From assembly GCA_018466975.1 (NCBI GenBank), contig CM031557.1, forward strand, positions 3,100,001 through 3,164,000: 64,000 nucleotides of DNA. The letters are read 5' to 3'. Position numbers and translations under genes: made by a program. Shown here in pieces: positions 47,701-59,315 of this stretch (the stretch's first letter is position 1; every line of letters begins with the position of its first letter). The notes beneath the pieces are model-generated. The model was not told the DNA's origin, searched no databases, and saw only the letters and a list, made by a program, of their open reading frames with translations. Source of the DNA: Sparassis latifolia (taxonomy: Eukaryota; Basidiomycota; Agaricomycetes; Polyporales; Sparassidaceae).

Positions 47701-49220
47701 TTACGTCTTCGCCTCGCCCCATGACACCAGCTAGTTCGAGCTCGCCGATGGATCTGCTGTCCTCCGCGGTACTCGCATGGGATAGCGACGACTCGGATCT
47801 CACACCACTTGAAGACTCTATGGACGAGAACGAGTCTGAAGTTGATCGACTAGAGACTGACAAAAGCGACGAAAGCGACGAAGAACCTCTGGTTCGTGTC
47901 TTCAGCTCGGCACAGTATTGTCTAATTGACTGTCTCACTTCGTCGATACATTGCAGCTCCTGGCTTATACGAAGTCACGGCATCGACGTCCACCTCGTCG
48001 ACTCAAAGCAGAACCTCGTGTCTACTATACTCGTTGTCATGTCTTAGCCTGTCAGAACCTTATCGTGCCGGGCATACCTCGAAACATGTGTGAACTTTGT
48101 CGCGAGCGCACCCACAAGTCGCGTAAGGCAGAGTCGCCTGCGAACCCAGGTAATATTTGTCCATCCTGACATCTTACTTTTGCTCACATTTTCCCCTCAG
48201 AGCTTCCGCCAGGTCATCGTCTCTGTGCGCTCCGATGGTGCTACAATATTATCCCACCCATATGGGAGTATCGGTGGAAGATGTGCGAGCCGTGCAGGAC
48301 TCGGGCGCGCGAGCGAGAGCGACGGCGCAAGTTGCGACTGCTGGACATCGACAACAGTAACGTTGCATCGCTGTCGGATTCGGGCGTTGGTGAACGCGAA
48401 CAAGAACGGGCTCGCCGATCACACTACCACAAGCGGGTGTATACGGGGAACGACACCAAGAATGACCAAGTATGTTAACAATGCCGTGTCGGTTTCATTG
48501 CTGACAAGCTACTTTTGTTGTCCACTATTACTGATAATAGTCATCTGATGGTCTTGCCGGTGAGTGCAAGAGAAAGCGACATAGAACTTCCATTGACACG
48601 CCACATCACGTTACAGAGCGAGCGGTACGCCTGTCTCTTACCTCCTTGGAGTCAGGTGCTAAAGTTTTTTCAGACACAGTATCAGCATCTTACCGCACTT
48701 CTTGACGCGCTTCGACTACGCTTCCATACTTTTATGCTGGGGCAAATACAGTATCTCCGGTTCAAATTTCACAGTCACGCTCAAGAGAATCCTACTTTTT
48801 TTTGGTTTTGATGGCGAGTACTCTGTCGTCGCGGATCCTGCTGGGGGCATTGTGGACGCTCTCGTGCAGGGCGTCGTCGGTGAGATTCAAGCGGCTGTTG
48901 GCATGGATTTTCAGTAGGTGTAAAAATATTGCGACCACCTCGTTTGGCTAATATCGGTTGCGCAACCCTTTTCCAGGCGGGCTGGTATCTTCAGAGGACC
49001 CGACTACAGCGTAGTCACCCGCTTTGGGTGCTTGCATGAAGTCCAGGTCCCAGTGACGCAAGCCGAGGCACCCTCATCAGGAGGAGCAGGACCTACGGAG
49101 ATGTCGGGACTGTTGGTGAAGCGGATGGTTGGCGAGGCGGAGATCGCTGTCTCATGGGACCGGACGCACAAGTTCTTTCCTGGGCAAAGGATTGTGGTGC
49201 GCTTCCGTCTGGTGGGATAA
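44767..49220 (+). CDS. multi-Cys-module protein (six CxxxxC...CxxC units), unrecognised
   Basis: I do not recognise a described family. Exons 44767-45033, 45089-45547 and 45599-45898 close in phase, and further exons follow to 49220, giving roughly 1100 aa. Six similar metal-site-like modules are visible: CCRTYC...CREC (44923-44990), CMSC...CKKC (45098-45170), CMTFGC...CAEC, CCTPGC...CVLC, CHVLAC...CELC and CALRWC...CEPC (48230-48295). Several are followed by basic RER/RRK tails. Between modules 4 and 5 is a long disordered Ser/Pro/acidic region with repeated ASPVKA-type segments. The C-terminal domain contains FDGEYSVVADP, GRGPDYSVV-like and FFPGQRIVVRFRLVG. An intron at about 48624-48676 restores the frame there. 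One break remains: an eight-T run at 48796-48803 reads +1 relative to FDGEYSVV. Confidence 0.6.
47005..47150 (+). repeat. degenerate coding repeat (xSPVKAxxxLAxxxVA)
   Basis: Three imperfect copies of a unit of about 16 codons encode TSPVKAKPILAEEHV, ASPVKARLVLANKQV and ASPVHEKP in the disordered part of the Cys-module protein. The Ser-Pro plus basic pattern resembles proline-directed kinase sites; that role is inference. Confidence 0.65.
48796..48803 (+). other. homopolymer T8 with apparent +1 frame break
   Basis: Upstream frame ends PTFFWF and then a stop; downstream, FDGEYSVVADPAGG is in the next frame. Removing one T from this run (or from the TTTT eight bases later) would join them. No plausible intron spans the point. 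Confidence 0.6.
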
Positions 49221-49880
49221 TCTGATGAGCGCAGTGTACTTTTTGACGCATCTACGTATCTTATGCTATATTTTGCTCTCGTTTTATGTTCACTGTATGT
49301 TGCGATATTACCATACTTTGTGCAATGTACTGTTACTATCTGTGTTTGTGACGTGAGCACGTGAATATGTGACGCCTCGCGAGAGCGCCCAAGTTGCCTT
49401 GGGATTTGTTCGCCTTGGGGCCGCCTTTCCCAGTCCCACAAGTCAGTGTTGAGCAAGAAAGTGAGCTATCGTCGACCTAGTAAGTGGAATTGACCTCGAG
49501 TATTCTTCGGGATGTGATTTACAGCTTCTATTCAGAAACAACGTCGGCACTGGAGAAATATGGTGGTGACGCAAAACTGGAGCAATAATTCGTCAATGAA
49601 AAGGCGTTGGATCTCTACATGGTCCTTGCAGTAGTACTTCTCGTTCCCTCTACTTTATGAGATAATCTTGGTTGATCGGAACGACGGTCCTGTGAATCGC
49701 TAGGCAAAGTGAAGATGGGATGTTGTCGACGGTTCGTTGCCACAAAGCTGTGCTTTGGTTGGCTTGACGTATGCATTTCACGTGGGTCGAGTTGCTTTCA
49801 TTATCTCGATCCTTTTTCACAGAAGGCACATATATATAGGGCAAGTTGATTGTCCTGGCTTGACATCTTTGTCTCCACCA
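49221..49880. other. intergenic, nothing recognised
   Basis: The interval between the Cys-module gene and the 232-aa gene. A TATATATAG stretch at 49831-49839, about 45 bp before the next start codon, could act as a TATA box. Otherwise nothing is recognised. Confidence 0.45.
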
Positions 49881-50791
49881 ATGTCTGAGGGCTCCGAGCT
49901 ATTACTTACGAGTTCGTTTTACGACCCGTGCTTGAGAACCTTGGATGATACCCCGAGCTTTTCGATACGTGATTCCGCCACAGCGATTAATGCCAACTCA
50001 CTATTCCCGTCGCTTACCCTTCCTCTGCCCGGCCCACCAGCGCAAAATCAATACCCGAGAATGAAGGTATGTTTCACATCAGAGAGTTCTTGCCATACAG
50101 CGTTCAATGTTTTGTTAGCCAGGTTCACGTTGTTTCGTGCGCTCGATGTCCATGCAAAATGGGCTACCGGCGTGGACGGACTGGGTGGAAGGAGAAGTAG
50201 AGCGCGAGGTCGTTTTGCGATTACCAGTATGTGCTTCTATTGCGTGTACTCCTTATCCTTGCAGTTTCATATTTCGCAGGTCGGCGTTGACGTACAGAGG
50301 TACACCGTTCGTGTAGGTACAGTGACCAATCAATACATACCATATCTTGGCGAAATTCAAGTGCCCGGTTATAAACCAACCAGTCTGGATATCTTTGGCC
50401 ACATAGAGAGGTGGTCGTTATTGGTACAGCCATATCATATGAATGTTCCTCCCCAGTGGTCTGAGGCACATTTGATCCACAGAAGGGCGTCTTTGCAGGC
50501 CCGTTTGTGGTCTATGGTTTGCGCACTTATCTTCCTTGTTACTACTTGGTGTGTATTCAATCTCATTACTCGTGTTCGAGATTTTGATGGATATTATGAT
50601 ACTCTTGACCTCATGCATAACAGGGCGAAGGTCATTTGAGTGCGATCACGTACTCTGTCTACGTTGATAGCGGCGGACCTGTGGGATATCGCGACACTGT
50701 ACAAGAAGTGACGGAACTGCATCCGTATAATGCGGACACAAAGGTAGTACTAGAGGAGGGAGGTGCGATTGTTTGGAATCCAACGACTTGA
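49881..50791 (+). CDS. 232-aa protein, unrecognised
   Basis: Four exons close exactly in phase: 49881-50066, 50119-50226, 50280-50516 and 50624-50791. The product starts MSEGSELLLTSSFYDPC, passes through LPAWTDWVEGEVEREVVLRL and VDVQRYTVRVGTVTNQYIPY, then WSLLVQPYHMNVPPQWSEAH, and ends GAIVWNPTT. It has no signal peptide or membrane segment and is relatively rich in beta-forming residues. I assign no function. The exon 2 acceptor was chosen as TTAG before CCAGG at 50119, because the next AG leads to a stop. Multiple consistent exons without breaks argue that it is real. Confidence 0.65.
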
Positions 50792-51480
50792 TGGAGGCGT
50801 TATGTCAAGATACCTTCAGTCGTTAGAGATGTTCAACTTGAGGTTGTTTATTGTCTACTCTTACATGCTATCACTGGTTTCCTCCTGACACTCTCAATAT
50901 ATGTACGTTATCCGTTATCATGAACGTCATCTGATTTAGCCAGCCAGCCAGCAGAAGAGGTGTTGCGGAAGATCGGATTTATAAGTGTCTACTTTGTCCC
51001 TGTACGTACCTGCAGAGCACGTACGGTCGCTGGGGGCGCCAATGATAGGCGTAGGGAAAAGAACATGCGTGCACCGCATCATTCTACTGGGGTTCGTTTT
51101 GGACTAGCCTTGGACTCTTCGTGGCTCTTTCGCAGAATCGAAGTTTTACAGTTCAGGGCAACCCCGCTGACCACGTATTTCAGAAAGATTCCTACTTATC
51201 TCCTTGAAACATGGATCATGCATATGTGTATCTTTAAGATGTCCCCATTGCCGGAAGGAGAGAACGATTATTACACCTTCCAAATTCGTGAGGTCGGTGA
51301 TGCCGGTGGCGCAGTAGGTTCCTCCATTGCAATTGTCCTTCCTCATCGCATACCTACCTCATCCCCTTTGACGTACAGTCGTCGTTCTCTGCTCTAGGTG
51401 TGATCCGGGTTCAAAAAATCAGTGAGATGCTCATTGTTCTGTCTTTCAGATTCAGTCAGGGCAGATTTCCTGTTGGCCGT
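50792..51480. other. interval with a 145-codon frame of unknown status
   Basis: A plus-strand frame (50960-51397) ends with an ordered-looking stretch YYTFQIREVGDAGGAVGSSI. It has no matching start context, family or exon partners that I could find. It could be a degraded gene or chance; I do not call it a gene. Confidence 0.3.
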
Positions 51481-51484
51481 GAGC

Positions 51485-52702
51485 CGTATTAATATTGGTA
51501 TGGATGTCACAGCGCGAAGGCTACACCTGCCTCTTGAGATATGCGACGACATCGTCGACCACCTCTGGGACAACCGCAGAGCTCTCTGCGCGTGCGGTCG
51601 AACATGCAGCGCGTGATGTACGCGGACTCGCATACACCTCTTCCACGCTGTCCGCCTCACATGGATGAGCTGTGGCACACTGGAAGAACTGCTTCGAGGT
51701 TCCCCTCACACCCCTCAGTACGTGCACTATCTGGAGGTCTACGATCTAAGCCATGACGGGATCCTTCTGCGGATCTTGCGGTTGCTCGACGGGTCTCCAC
51801 GCTGAGTATCCGGGATGGGACGACTCGCTCGTGGTGGCGGGACGGCGAACCGTCCGCATTCACTCTCCTCCCGAAGGTGCACACTCTGCGTCTGAGATTG
51901 TGCGACTTTTCTCTTCCAGTATACGCTCAGCTGCTCACCGCTTGCACCGATCTCACCACGCTTCATCTGTGCTGCTGCAAAATCGACCATGGCACGGCGA
52001 AAGAAACCAGCCCTGTGAATCTACTTATCAATCGCCTCGCATGGAAGATCGTCCAGTTAGCTGGCGTGACATGGCCCATGGAGACCCCGATAGTGCTGCG
52101 CGCACGCTCGCTCAAGGTGCCATGGCGTCTCTCCGCCGCGTTCGATCTCGAGCAACGCCTGATAGACGCAGCCGCCCACACCCTCGAAGACCTCACACTG
52201 CAGCTCAGCCTGGAGATATACTCCAAACCCGTCAGGCACACGACCCTGGATCTCTCCCACTGCACGCTGCTCACCTCTGTGCGCTTGCGTGTGTACACGG
52301 AACTCCAGATCGGGGGCGTGTCAGACGCCATGCCCGTTGCGCTGTTGCGCCCCGGGAGGCGCACACCCACCTGGAGCGCATCGACATCCACGTGCCCGTG
52401 TTCGATCCCGCGTACTTCCACGCGGACGTCGACGCGGAGCTCGCGCGCCTTGCGCGCCTCGCAGCAACGCGAGGCGGCCGCTTACCGTCACGCTCACCAT
52501 CGAGGGGCGCCGTTCCGCGTCCACGTGGAGGTCGGACCCATGGAACAAGGACTCTGCGGACGTTCTTGTCGGCTGCATGGCGTTCCTGCGCAGCGTGCGA
52601 TGTCGCTTGAGAGTCGTGACGAGGTGCAGGGACGTGTTTGAGACGCAATACGATAGCGATCCTGGTGGGGGGATGGCCCTTCCCGTGAATCAGGCACAGT
52701 AA
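51485..52702 (+). pseudogene. F-box/LRR protein pseudogene with stop and frame breaks
   Basis: The frame begins near INIGMDVTARR and shows an F-box-like start LHLPLEICDDIVDHLWDNRRAL and CACGRTCSA. A TGA follows at 51614-51616, where relatives usually carry Trp (TGG). The same frame then continues HLFHAVRLTWMSC and LRR-like segments (LHTLRLRLCDFSLP, LTACTDLTTLHLCCCKI, HTLEDLTLQLSLEIY) to about 52350. From there the sensible sequence moves to a second frame (HLERIDIHVPVFDPAYFHADVD, 52370-52480). It moves again to a third (LTVTLTIEGRRSAS, ADVLVGCMAFLRSVRCRLRVV), which ends at 52702. One nonsense codon and two shifts indicate a broken gene, unless the GC-rich consensus is wrong. Confidence 0.65.
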
Positions 52703-52704
52703 TC

Positions 52705-54569
52705 GGTTTATTCCGTCCGACTCGTATGGATAGGCTATGCTCGGCCAGTACTCGGGCTTGGCTTGATCAGCCGTTCCTTTAACCTGGGAGAGCCTCCGCA
52801 TACAGTAAGCTTCGTTGTATTATTCCACCTGAATTCAGAGCGATAGACGCTTCTTGGCGAATTTCTCCTCAGAACTCAGAATTGTTATTTGCGGGCGGCT
52901 CACGCCACGCGAACGCGAACGCGGGGCGAGGCCCGCTGTTATGATTGGCCGAACGTCCTTTGTAGTCTTCTGGCAACTACTAAAGCATCGTTCGTTCCTG
53001 AGGGAAGCTTTGTCGACTTCCGTCGATCGTGCTGAACTTGGCCGTCGTCGGAACCACCAGTCAGACGATACGGTCGCCCGGTCGGTTCTCGGACTTCGCT
53101 CGAGGATCGACCGTGCTGCGTTTGGACTGGGACCGCCCGCACATGTAACTTCGTCGTATTCGCCTGGGGATCCCTCGAGCTCGAGTAGGGAAGACGTACC
53201 CCCCCTGTGGGTGGGTTCCCGGACTTCTTTCGATCGTGCATCCGGACTGGCTTCGCGTAGACAAAATTGGGACAGCCTCCTCGCCCGGTCGGTATACTCG
53301 GACTGGCTGCAATCGATGGCAGCTGGCCCGCGTTCAGATGGGGTCGCCCGCGCGAAGTTGGCTGCGCCGAGGGGGCCCGGATTCGTGCTCATCCGTCCTT
53401 GGCCAACCACTCATTCCGCACATCGAGAACGGCCATCACGGTCGCCGATCGCCACACAGACGTCGGCGTCCATGCAAGTGCTGGCCCGGAGGCTCACGCG
53501 TTCCCAGCGAGCGACCGCGCGGACAGACTCTCGTGATCAGCCCAGGGGATAGGCTGGCGAGTCAGACATTCTGACTATAGCGCGCGCGCATCTCGGAGAA
53601 CGACTAACACACTACCCCCTCACTCCACCTTCCGCATCCGCCAACGGCAGGAAATCGATGGACGCCTTGAGCGCAATTGCAAGGTAGCCTGCGAAAGCAC
53701 GTGTGCGCGGTCACGGTGTCTCCCCGTCCGCCCATTTCAGCGTCATCGACTTCTCCGCGCGAGAAGGCCCCGGGCCGCTGGGTCCGTCGTATGCGTTAAT
53801 GGGGGGAGGACGCGCTCGGTGCCTGATCCGTGCCCGAAGCCACTACTACTGTCACAGTCGTAACCCTTCAGTGATATCGAGCTGCGAGCCTGCGAGAGCG
53901 GACGCGTCTGTCCGTACCGTCCGACAAATTGTAGGTGGCAGTTAGCCGGCATTGTGTCGGGCCTTGGGTGTGAGGCACTGAGGTGGTTGGGTGTGTATGA
54001 TGCGGGTTGCACTGCCCACCGGCGCCCTTCGCCGCGCCAGCGCACGCGAAGCACGCAGTGACGGAGCGTCAAGGCAGTCGATTGCGGCGCCGACGTCGCG
54101 ACTCACACCAGCTTGACCTACAGGGTAAAAAAAGAGTATATTGCCATCGCACCGTACCGAAGCATGCACACGAACGAGCGTCGGCGCAATCCCGCGAGCG
54201 CGGACGCGACGGGGAAGACCAAATGTACAACTGGTTAAAAAAGGAAAAAAAGGACATAAATGACCCACACGAGTCGATAAAGAATATAATAGAAGCTCGG
54301 GGTGGTGCTGGATGGATGAATAGAGTTAAAAGAGGCAGCCAAGGGCGAGAAGACATTACGCAGAAGAATAGTGGAATCGAGTAATTAAGAGCCGCTTGGC
54401 GCGGAGAAGGACGTGCGTGGAGGGATGGGGCAGTGGGATTGCGGATGTGTGCGAGGTATACGTGCGGGGATATATCGTAGTGTGTACAGCCGGTGAGTGC
54501 GTCCGTGTGCCGGTTAGTTCTTTACTGGGTTATGATCGCATCCTCGTCAATGGTCGTGGGCGTCGCGGG
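52705..54569. other. gene-poor GC-rich interval, nothing recognised
   Basis: Overlapping open frames on both strands (232 codons plus at 52854-53552; 191 codons minus at 52835-53410) are low-complexity and lack motifs. Loosely similar segments with TCGATCGTGC / GGACTGG recur between 53020 and 53310 and may be a degenerate repeat. The right end contains A-rich runs near 54125 and 54235 that may be the 3' flank of the next minus-strand gene. Confidence 0.4.
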
Positions 54570-55483
54570 TCAGAAGCCGCCCAAGCAGCCGAGGTCCCCG
54601 ACGCCGAACCCGCCGCCGAGCGCGCTCTTTTCCGAGAACGCCTTATACCGCGCCCGCGCGGGACTCTCCGGACTGCGATTCTCGCCGCTCTTCGACTTGC
54701 GTCTCGACATTGACGACGCGGACGCGGACGGAGGATGGCGGCGGCGGTCGTGCTCGTCCTCGCGCGACGGCGGCGTGGGCGAGTGCGCGCGACGCGGCGA
54801 GGGCGGGTGCGGGAGGAAGGAGAGCGCGGAGGGCTTGGCGGTGTTGATGTACATCGCGGACATGCCCTGCGCGAGCTCGCCCGCGCCGGCGAACGAGCGC
54901 TGGGTCATCGCGTACTGCGCTGCGGGGGTGTAAGCGGGGGAGCGACAGTGCGCAGAGCACGGTGCGTACCGAACATGAGCGCACGGTCGTGCTCGCCGGG
55001 GGCGGCGTCGGACTCGTCCGACTCGGAGGAGAGGTCGGGCACGAGTGGCGGGAGCGCGTAGGCGTGGGCGAGCGGGGAGGTGCGCGGTGTCAAATCATCG
55101 TCGTCCTCGTCCTCGGGGAGGTCGAGGTCCTTGGCGCGGGGATGGCGATGGCGCGCGGCGGGGCTGCGCTGACGCTGGCGCGAGGTGCTGGGGGCTGTGC
55201 CGTCACCGACGTTGTAGGTGCGGCCGGGGCAGCCGCGCTCGGGGAGGGCGCAGCGATTGGGAAGGACGACGATGGGAGAGCGGTCGTAGACGGCTGCAGA
55301 GTACGCGGAGTGCGTGCTGGCGAGCTCTGTGGAGGGTGCGAAGTGGACGAGGGGGTGGAGGATGCCGGGGTCGATGGCGAGCAGCTGGGTGGATTCGTCG
55401 CGGGGAGACAAGGGTGAGGCGCAGCGATCTTGGGAGGGGCGTTTGAGGCAGGGCCTGGGACAGGGACTGTAGCTCGGGGGCAT
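54570..55483 (-). CDS. 287-aa Ser/Pro-rich protein, unrecognised
   Basis: Two exons (55483-54970 and 54919-54570) close in phase. The start MPPSYSPCPRPCLKRP is followed by an ordered patch, ILHPLVHFAPSTELASTHSAY through DRSPIVVLPNRCALPERGCPG. Next come an acidic block LDLPEDEDDDDLTPR and a second patch with MTQRSFAGAGELAQGMSAMY. The C-terminus is basic/Ser-rich and ends in a Gly-rich tail. I recall proteins of this architecture only as hypothetical proteins of basidiomycetes. There is no signal peptide or membrane segment. Its mixed charge and disorder suggest a regulatory role, which is inference. Confidence 0.7.
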
Positions 55484-55567
55484 GTTGCTGGGAGGATAAG
55501 GTAGAGTTAGAGCTCGCTGGAAGATTGGGAGTGACACGAGGGGGAGAGATGGGATAAGCGAGAGGGT

Positions 55568-55576
55568 ATATAGCTA
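55568..55576 (-). promoter_or_regulatory. TATA box of the 287-aa gene
   Basis: On the minus strand CTATATACC lies about 85-90 bp upstream of the ATG at 55483, followed by a pyrimidine-rich leader. This supports the chosen start. Confidence 0.5.
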
Positions 55577-55599
55577 GCGATTGGCGAGTGGCGCGAGCG

Positions 55600-58500
55600 G
55601 TCGTACCCCGTCCAGCTAATGTAACAGCGATAGAGCGGGAACCTTCAGGACAGCGCGTGTTAGCAGATGAGAAGCTTCATCTTGGAGACGTTTTTTCTGA
55701 GAGCAGAGCCCCCTCAGGGCCTCGTAGCGGTTCGTGACAGAGTTGTCTCCGTGCCCCCGTCCGAAATTTGGCACCTGCTGACTAAGCTCTTCGCCTTTTC
55801 TGGCATCCGATCGGCTCCAGTTAGCGCCCGTGCCCCATTTGCCTCCGTGCCGTCTTCCGAGCTTCGTCTCGTCCAGCCTCGCCCTGCCATTCAGATCTCT
55901 ACAGCATCCGACTAACTCCTCCTCCTTCTCGTCCTCCTTCCGAGTCCTCGTTCTCTCCGACCCGCACACGCCCAACAACCCTTCCTGTTGCAGCTTAGCC
56001 CCCGTGCATCGTCGGACTCCTTCCTGCATCACAATCGGTCATTAACTGCTTCTCCCGATCCACCTCTGCTCGCCACAAGTTCTTCGCTGGCTTGGCTCAC
56101 CCTCTCGTCCACTGTCTCTCCGATTCTGGGTCCGAACCAGTCGTAAGCGCAACGCAATCCATGATGCGGTCACGTCGTTCGCCCACAGCAGTAACTCCAG
56201 TTTCCCCCGGTCGCTTCGACAGGCTTGCTTATCATAGGCTCTCATGCGTGTAACAGCGTCTTCTATGAGTTCTATTTGTCTGACTTCGTATGGGTCTCAC
56301 TCCCCGTCTGGCTTTGGCACCACCATCACCCAATTGCATCGCCAAGTCCGTCCTCGCCGCCACGCAGCTCGCCACCTATCGCCTGCCCGCGTCTTCCCTG
56401 CAGTTCTGTTACTACATCGCCCGTGCGTCCCGCAATTCAGTCGCAGGACGACCACAAACTCTAGATAAGCACGGCCTCCCACATTCGCCGGGTGCGTTAG
56501 CAACTGTGCGCGAGAGCGTTGAATTGGAAAGAGTTCTAACGCCGTCATCTCCGTGCTCTGCTCTCATTGCGCCATTCGCCTCCCATGCCTGGCGCTGTGA
56601 GCGTCTGTTTGACGCGGATGCACCCGACGTGTCCCGTGTTCTTCCGCCTCGCCTAAATGATTCTTCCGTCTAAGATGAGTCGAAGATCTCATCTTGATCT
56701 TATCCCAATCTAAATCTTATCTCTTGGACTCATGGTGGTGAACCGGAATCAAAAGACGTGGGTCACCGTCTCGCCTCCTTACGCGGCTCGTCATCCACAC
56801 TCAGGCCCGCTAACATGCCAATCATGTCTCCCTGATATGTCTGCTGTTGGTCTGAGACTTTCCAGCCAGAAGTGGTCTGTGCGCTCATCTATACATCGCC
56901 TTCCCAGCCCCATCAGTCGCAGGTTTTCCAGCCAGATCGCTCGCAAAGGCAAGTCATCCCCGAGGCCTCGGGGTATCTCCCCATCCTCAGATATTTAGCG
57001 GTGTGAAGAGCTCACAATCCCGCAGGATCACGTCTCATGTCTGCCCGGAACTTGCTCCTCGCAGCTCAGCTGCTCCCTCATCTCGCATCTCGCTTCGTTC
57101 TCGCTCCACTTGGGTTCCATATCTTGAAGCCTGCCAGTGTACTGTGGTCCATGGAGAGTTGCGTGGAAGACCGATGTTTCGCCCGTGCGCCTGTCGGCCG
57201 TGTGCTGTCCTGTTTGTCCGCTCCGCGTGATTGCTGTGCCGGGCTAAATGCGTCTTGCCTGTGGTACGCCTCTCTGCAACGAGACACGATGCGGTCGCGC
57301 GCACGCATGCTCATCCCTCGCCGCGCCAGTGCAGCGGAGGTCGCCCGAACAAGTCCCCAGCAAGTGCAAAACCGCGCGGACCGCACAGGTCTGGCAACCG
57401 TCTGCACACGCAGATCACACGTCGCGCTCGTACAGCTGTCGCCCTATCACGCGCCTATCCGGAGGAGAGCGTTCGGACCCTGCCACGCGCACGCTCGCGC
57501 GCGATTCATCTCCGCTGCAGCAGCGGTGGAGCGACCGCGGCGACGTGCGATCGCTATCTCATTTCGAGGCTGTTTTATTTGCTTATTTTCTTGTTTCTGC
57601 CCGGCGTGCGCCGCACTTTGAAGTGTTGCTTCCTCGTGTGCCTGCTGCTCCGATACAGTGTGTTGACAGCTCTTCTGCCCCGCACGGTCGGTCCCCTTCC
57701 CCGGATCTGCTGGCGCGTGTGTCCTGCGAGGTGGCGCACCCCGGCTTTGACGACGAATTTGAGTGGATTGCGGAGCGATTGCGATGCTCGCGCTATAGTT
57801 GTGTCACCGACGCTCAACCTTTCGAACAGGTGGACGCCGAGGAATTGCAGACTCGAATTCGGATCTCTGCCGACGATATCTGCTGGCCTCTTTCAATACA
57901 ACGTCCCCATGACAGCCCCCCCCCGCGATCCCGCGTACGTACAACGTCCCTCCGCTCTCTCCCCGCGCGATGTATTGCATTGCATCTCGGCGACCTGCAA
58001 CGTCCCTTGATCTCGTTGGCCGCCCCGCCCCCCTCTGCTGTCGCTTCCCCGGATCTGCCCCCGTCTATTCAGTGCCATTGCACGTGTGATTCATTAGCCC
58101 CTCGCCGTTGCCGGTGTGCATCTATGCTTCTGTCGTGCGCCCCGTACGAACCCCCCCTTCCCCACCCCTTGCCCCGCCGATGCGAAATCGGGACGGGCAC
58201 CCCGATCGCGCGATCGACTTCGAGGGGAGGGTTCGTTCGTGGACACCTTCCATATGCGGCGCGCTGCCCTCCGCTTTCGAGCCCGCGCGGCTCGTTCAGG
58301 CTCGAGAGCCCGTATGTCCGCGATCTTGATCTGTATTGGCTTCCTCCTCGTGTGCATACATGGAGGAATATGGATTCTGGGTTCAATTTGCGAGTGGGCC
58401 GTGGCGTCGGATGGATCCTGCGAGGTGTGTCTACAGTATCGGCTGGACGTCGAATGATGCTAGCTGGCGTACCGGGGGCGTGCGTTCCGGTGTCTTGTTC

Positions 58501-59148
58501 GGCGACTTGTCTGATGCTGCCCTGTGCCGTGGTCTTATGCCGTTTGTGCCCTGTTCTCTGGGTTGTCGACGTGCTGCGTGCGTTGCGTCAAGTGCGGACT
58601 GCGGGTCGATGGTGCCACATACTATGGTGAAACATACTAATGGTTGATGCAAGGGAGGGAGCTTAGGAGTGCGCTCCGCCCATCTCCGTCGGGCCACTTA
58701 TACGGTCCACCGCAGCGCTCACTATGTAGCTGTGGTTCGTCGCGTCTCTATACGAACGCCCGTGGAGCCAATGTGAAACCGGTTGGCGCGCGGTGACAGA
58801 GCTTGCCAAGCGCGCGAGAGGAATGCCTTTTGTGGGAGGTGGTGGTGCTGTGAGACTTCTTAGCCCAGGGTCCTAGCGCTCTTGTAGTAAGGTCGGTTGG
58901 CTAGGCGAGCGCAAGGGCCTCCCTCTCCTCTCCAGGCACACGACGTCTCGGATCTGCCGCTCGCCTCTCGTGGTCTTCGTATCTCGCTCTATGCTGTATT
59001 TCGTGGTGCACTTCACCGGAGTGGTCGCTCCAATATACAGGCTGCACGTGCCTTGGGACGTGTTCCTGTGTGGAGGAGTGCAGGCTTGCATAACATGCTC
59101 TTGTCTCGCAGCATTTGGGTCTATTCGCTTGTGCTCGTGTTCGGCGGT
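55600..59148. other. long pyrimidine/GC-rich interval without a recognised gene
   Basis: The plus strand is strikingly C/T-rich between about 55830 and 58500. A 460-codon frame (57248-58630) and a 259-codon frame (57231-58010) overlap on the plus strand; both are Arg/Ser/Pro/Cys-rich, without motif or typical codon pattern. They are probably chance frames in GC-rich DNA. No repeat ends or RNA gene were found. Confidence 0.4.
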
Positions 59149-59194
59149 TTCGTAGAATGTGGATCGTATCCGGCAGCGGATCCGGAAGCTCTGG

Positions 59195-59315
59195 CGTTTC
59201 TCCGTGCTGCAGCTTGTGAGGCTGATAACCCATTCTGATTCATCGCATCTTACGACGACTTCGTGGAATGGGATTATATACGTTTCTCCGTGCTACAGCG
59301 TGTGAGGCTGATAAC
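59195..59315. repeat. two-copy direct repeat
   Basis: The 35-bp segment at 59195-59229 (CGTTTCTCCGTGCTGCAGC...) recurs at 59281-59315 with three substitutions. The preceding TTCGTRGAATG block is also duplicated (59149 and 59260), but with about 25 bp less between blocks in the second copy. This fits a tandem duplication followed by a deletion. Confidence 0.7.

Noticed and set aside
48620..48680. Apparent second frameshift at a T6 run in the Cys-module gene
   Set aside because: A normal 53-nt intron (donor after GAGCGAGCG, acceptor TTTTTTCAG) joins the exons in phase, so no shift is needed here.
52835..53552. Overlapping 232-codon (plus) and 191-codon (minus) frames
   Set aside because: Each looks like the shadow of the other in GC-rich DNA, with no domain or exon partners on either strand.
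57248..58630. 460-codon open frame
   Set aside because: It sits in GC- and pyrimidine-rich DNA with a second long frame overlapping it. The composition is low-complexity and there are no introns, motif or promoter context, so it is probably a chance frame.
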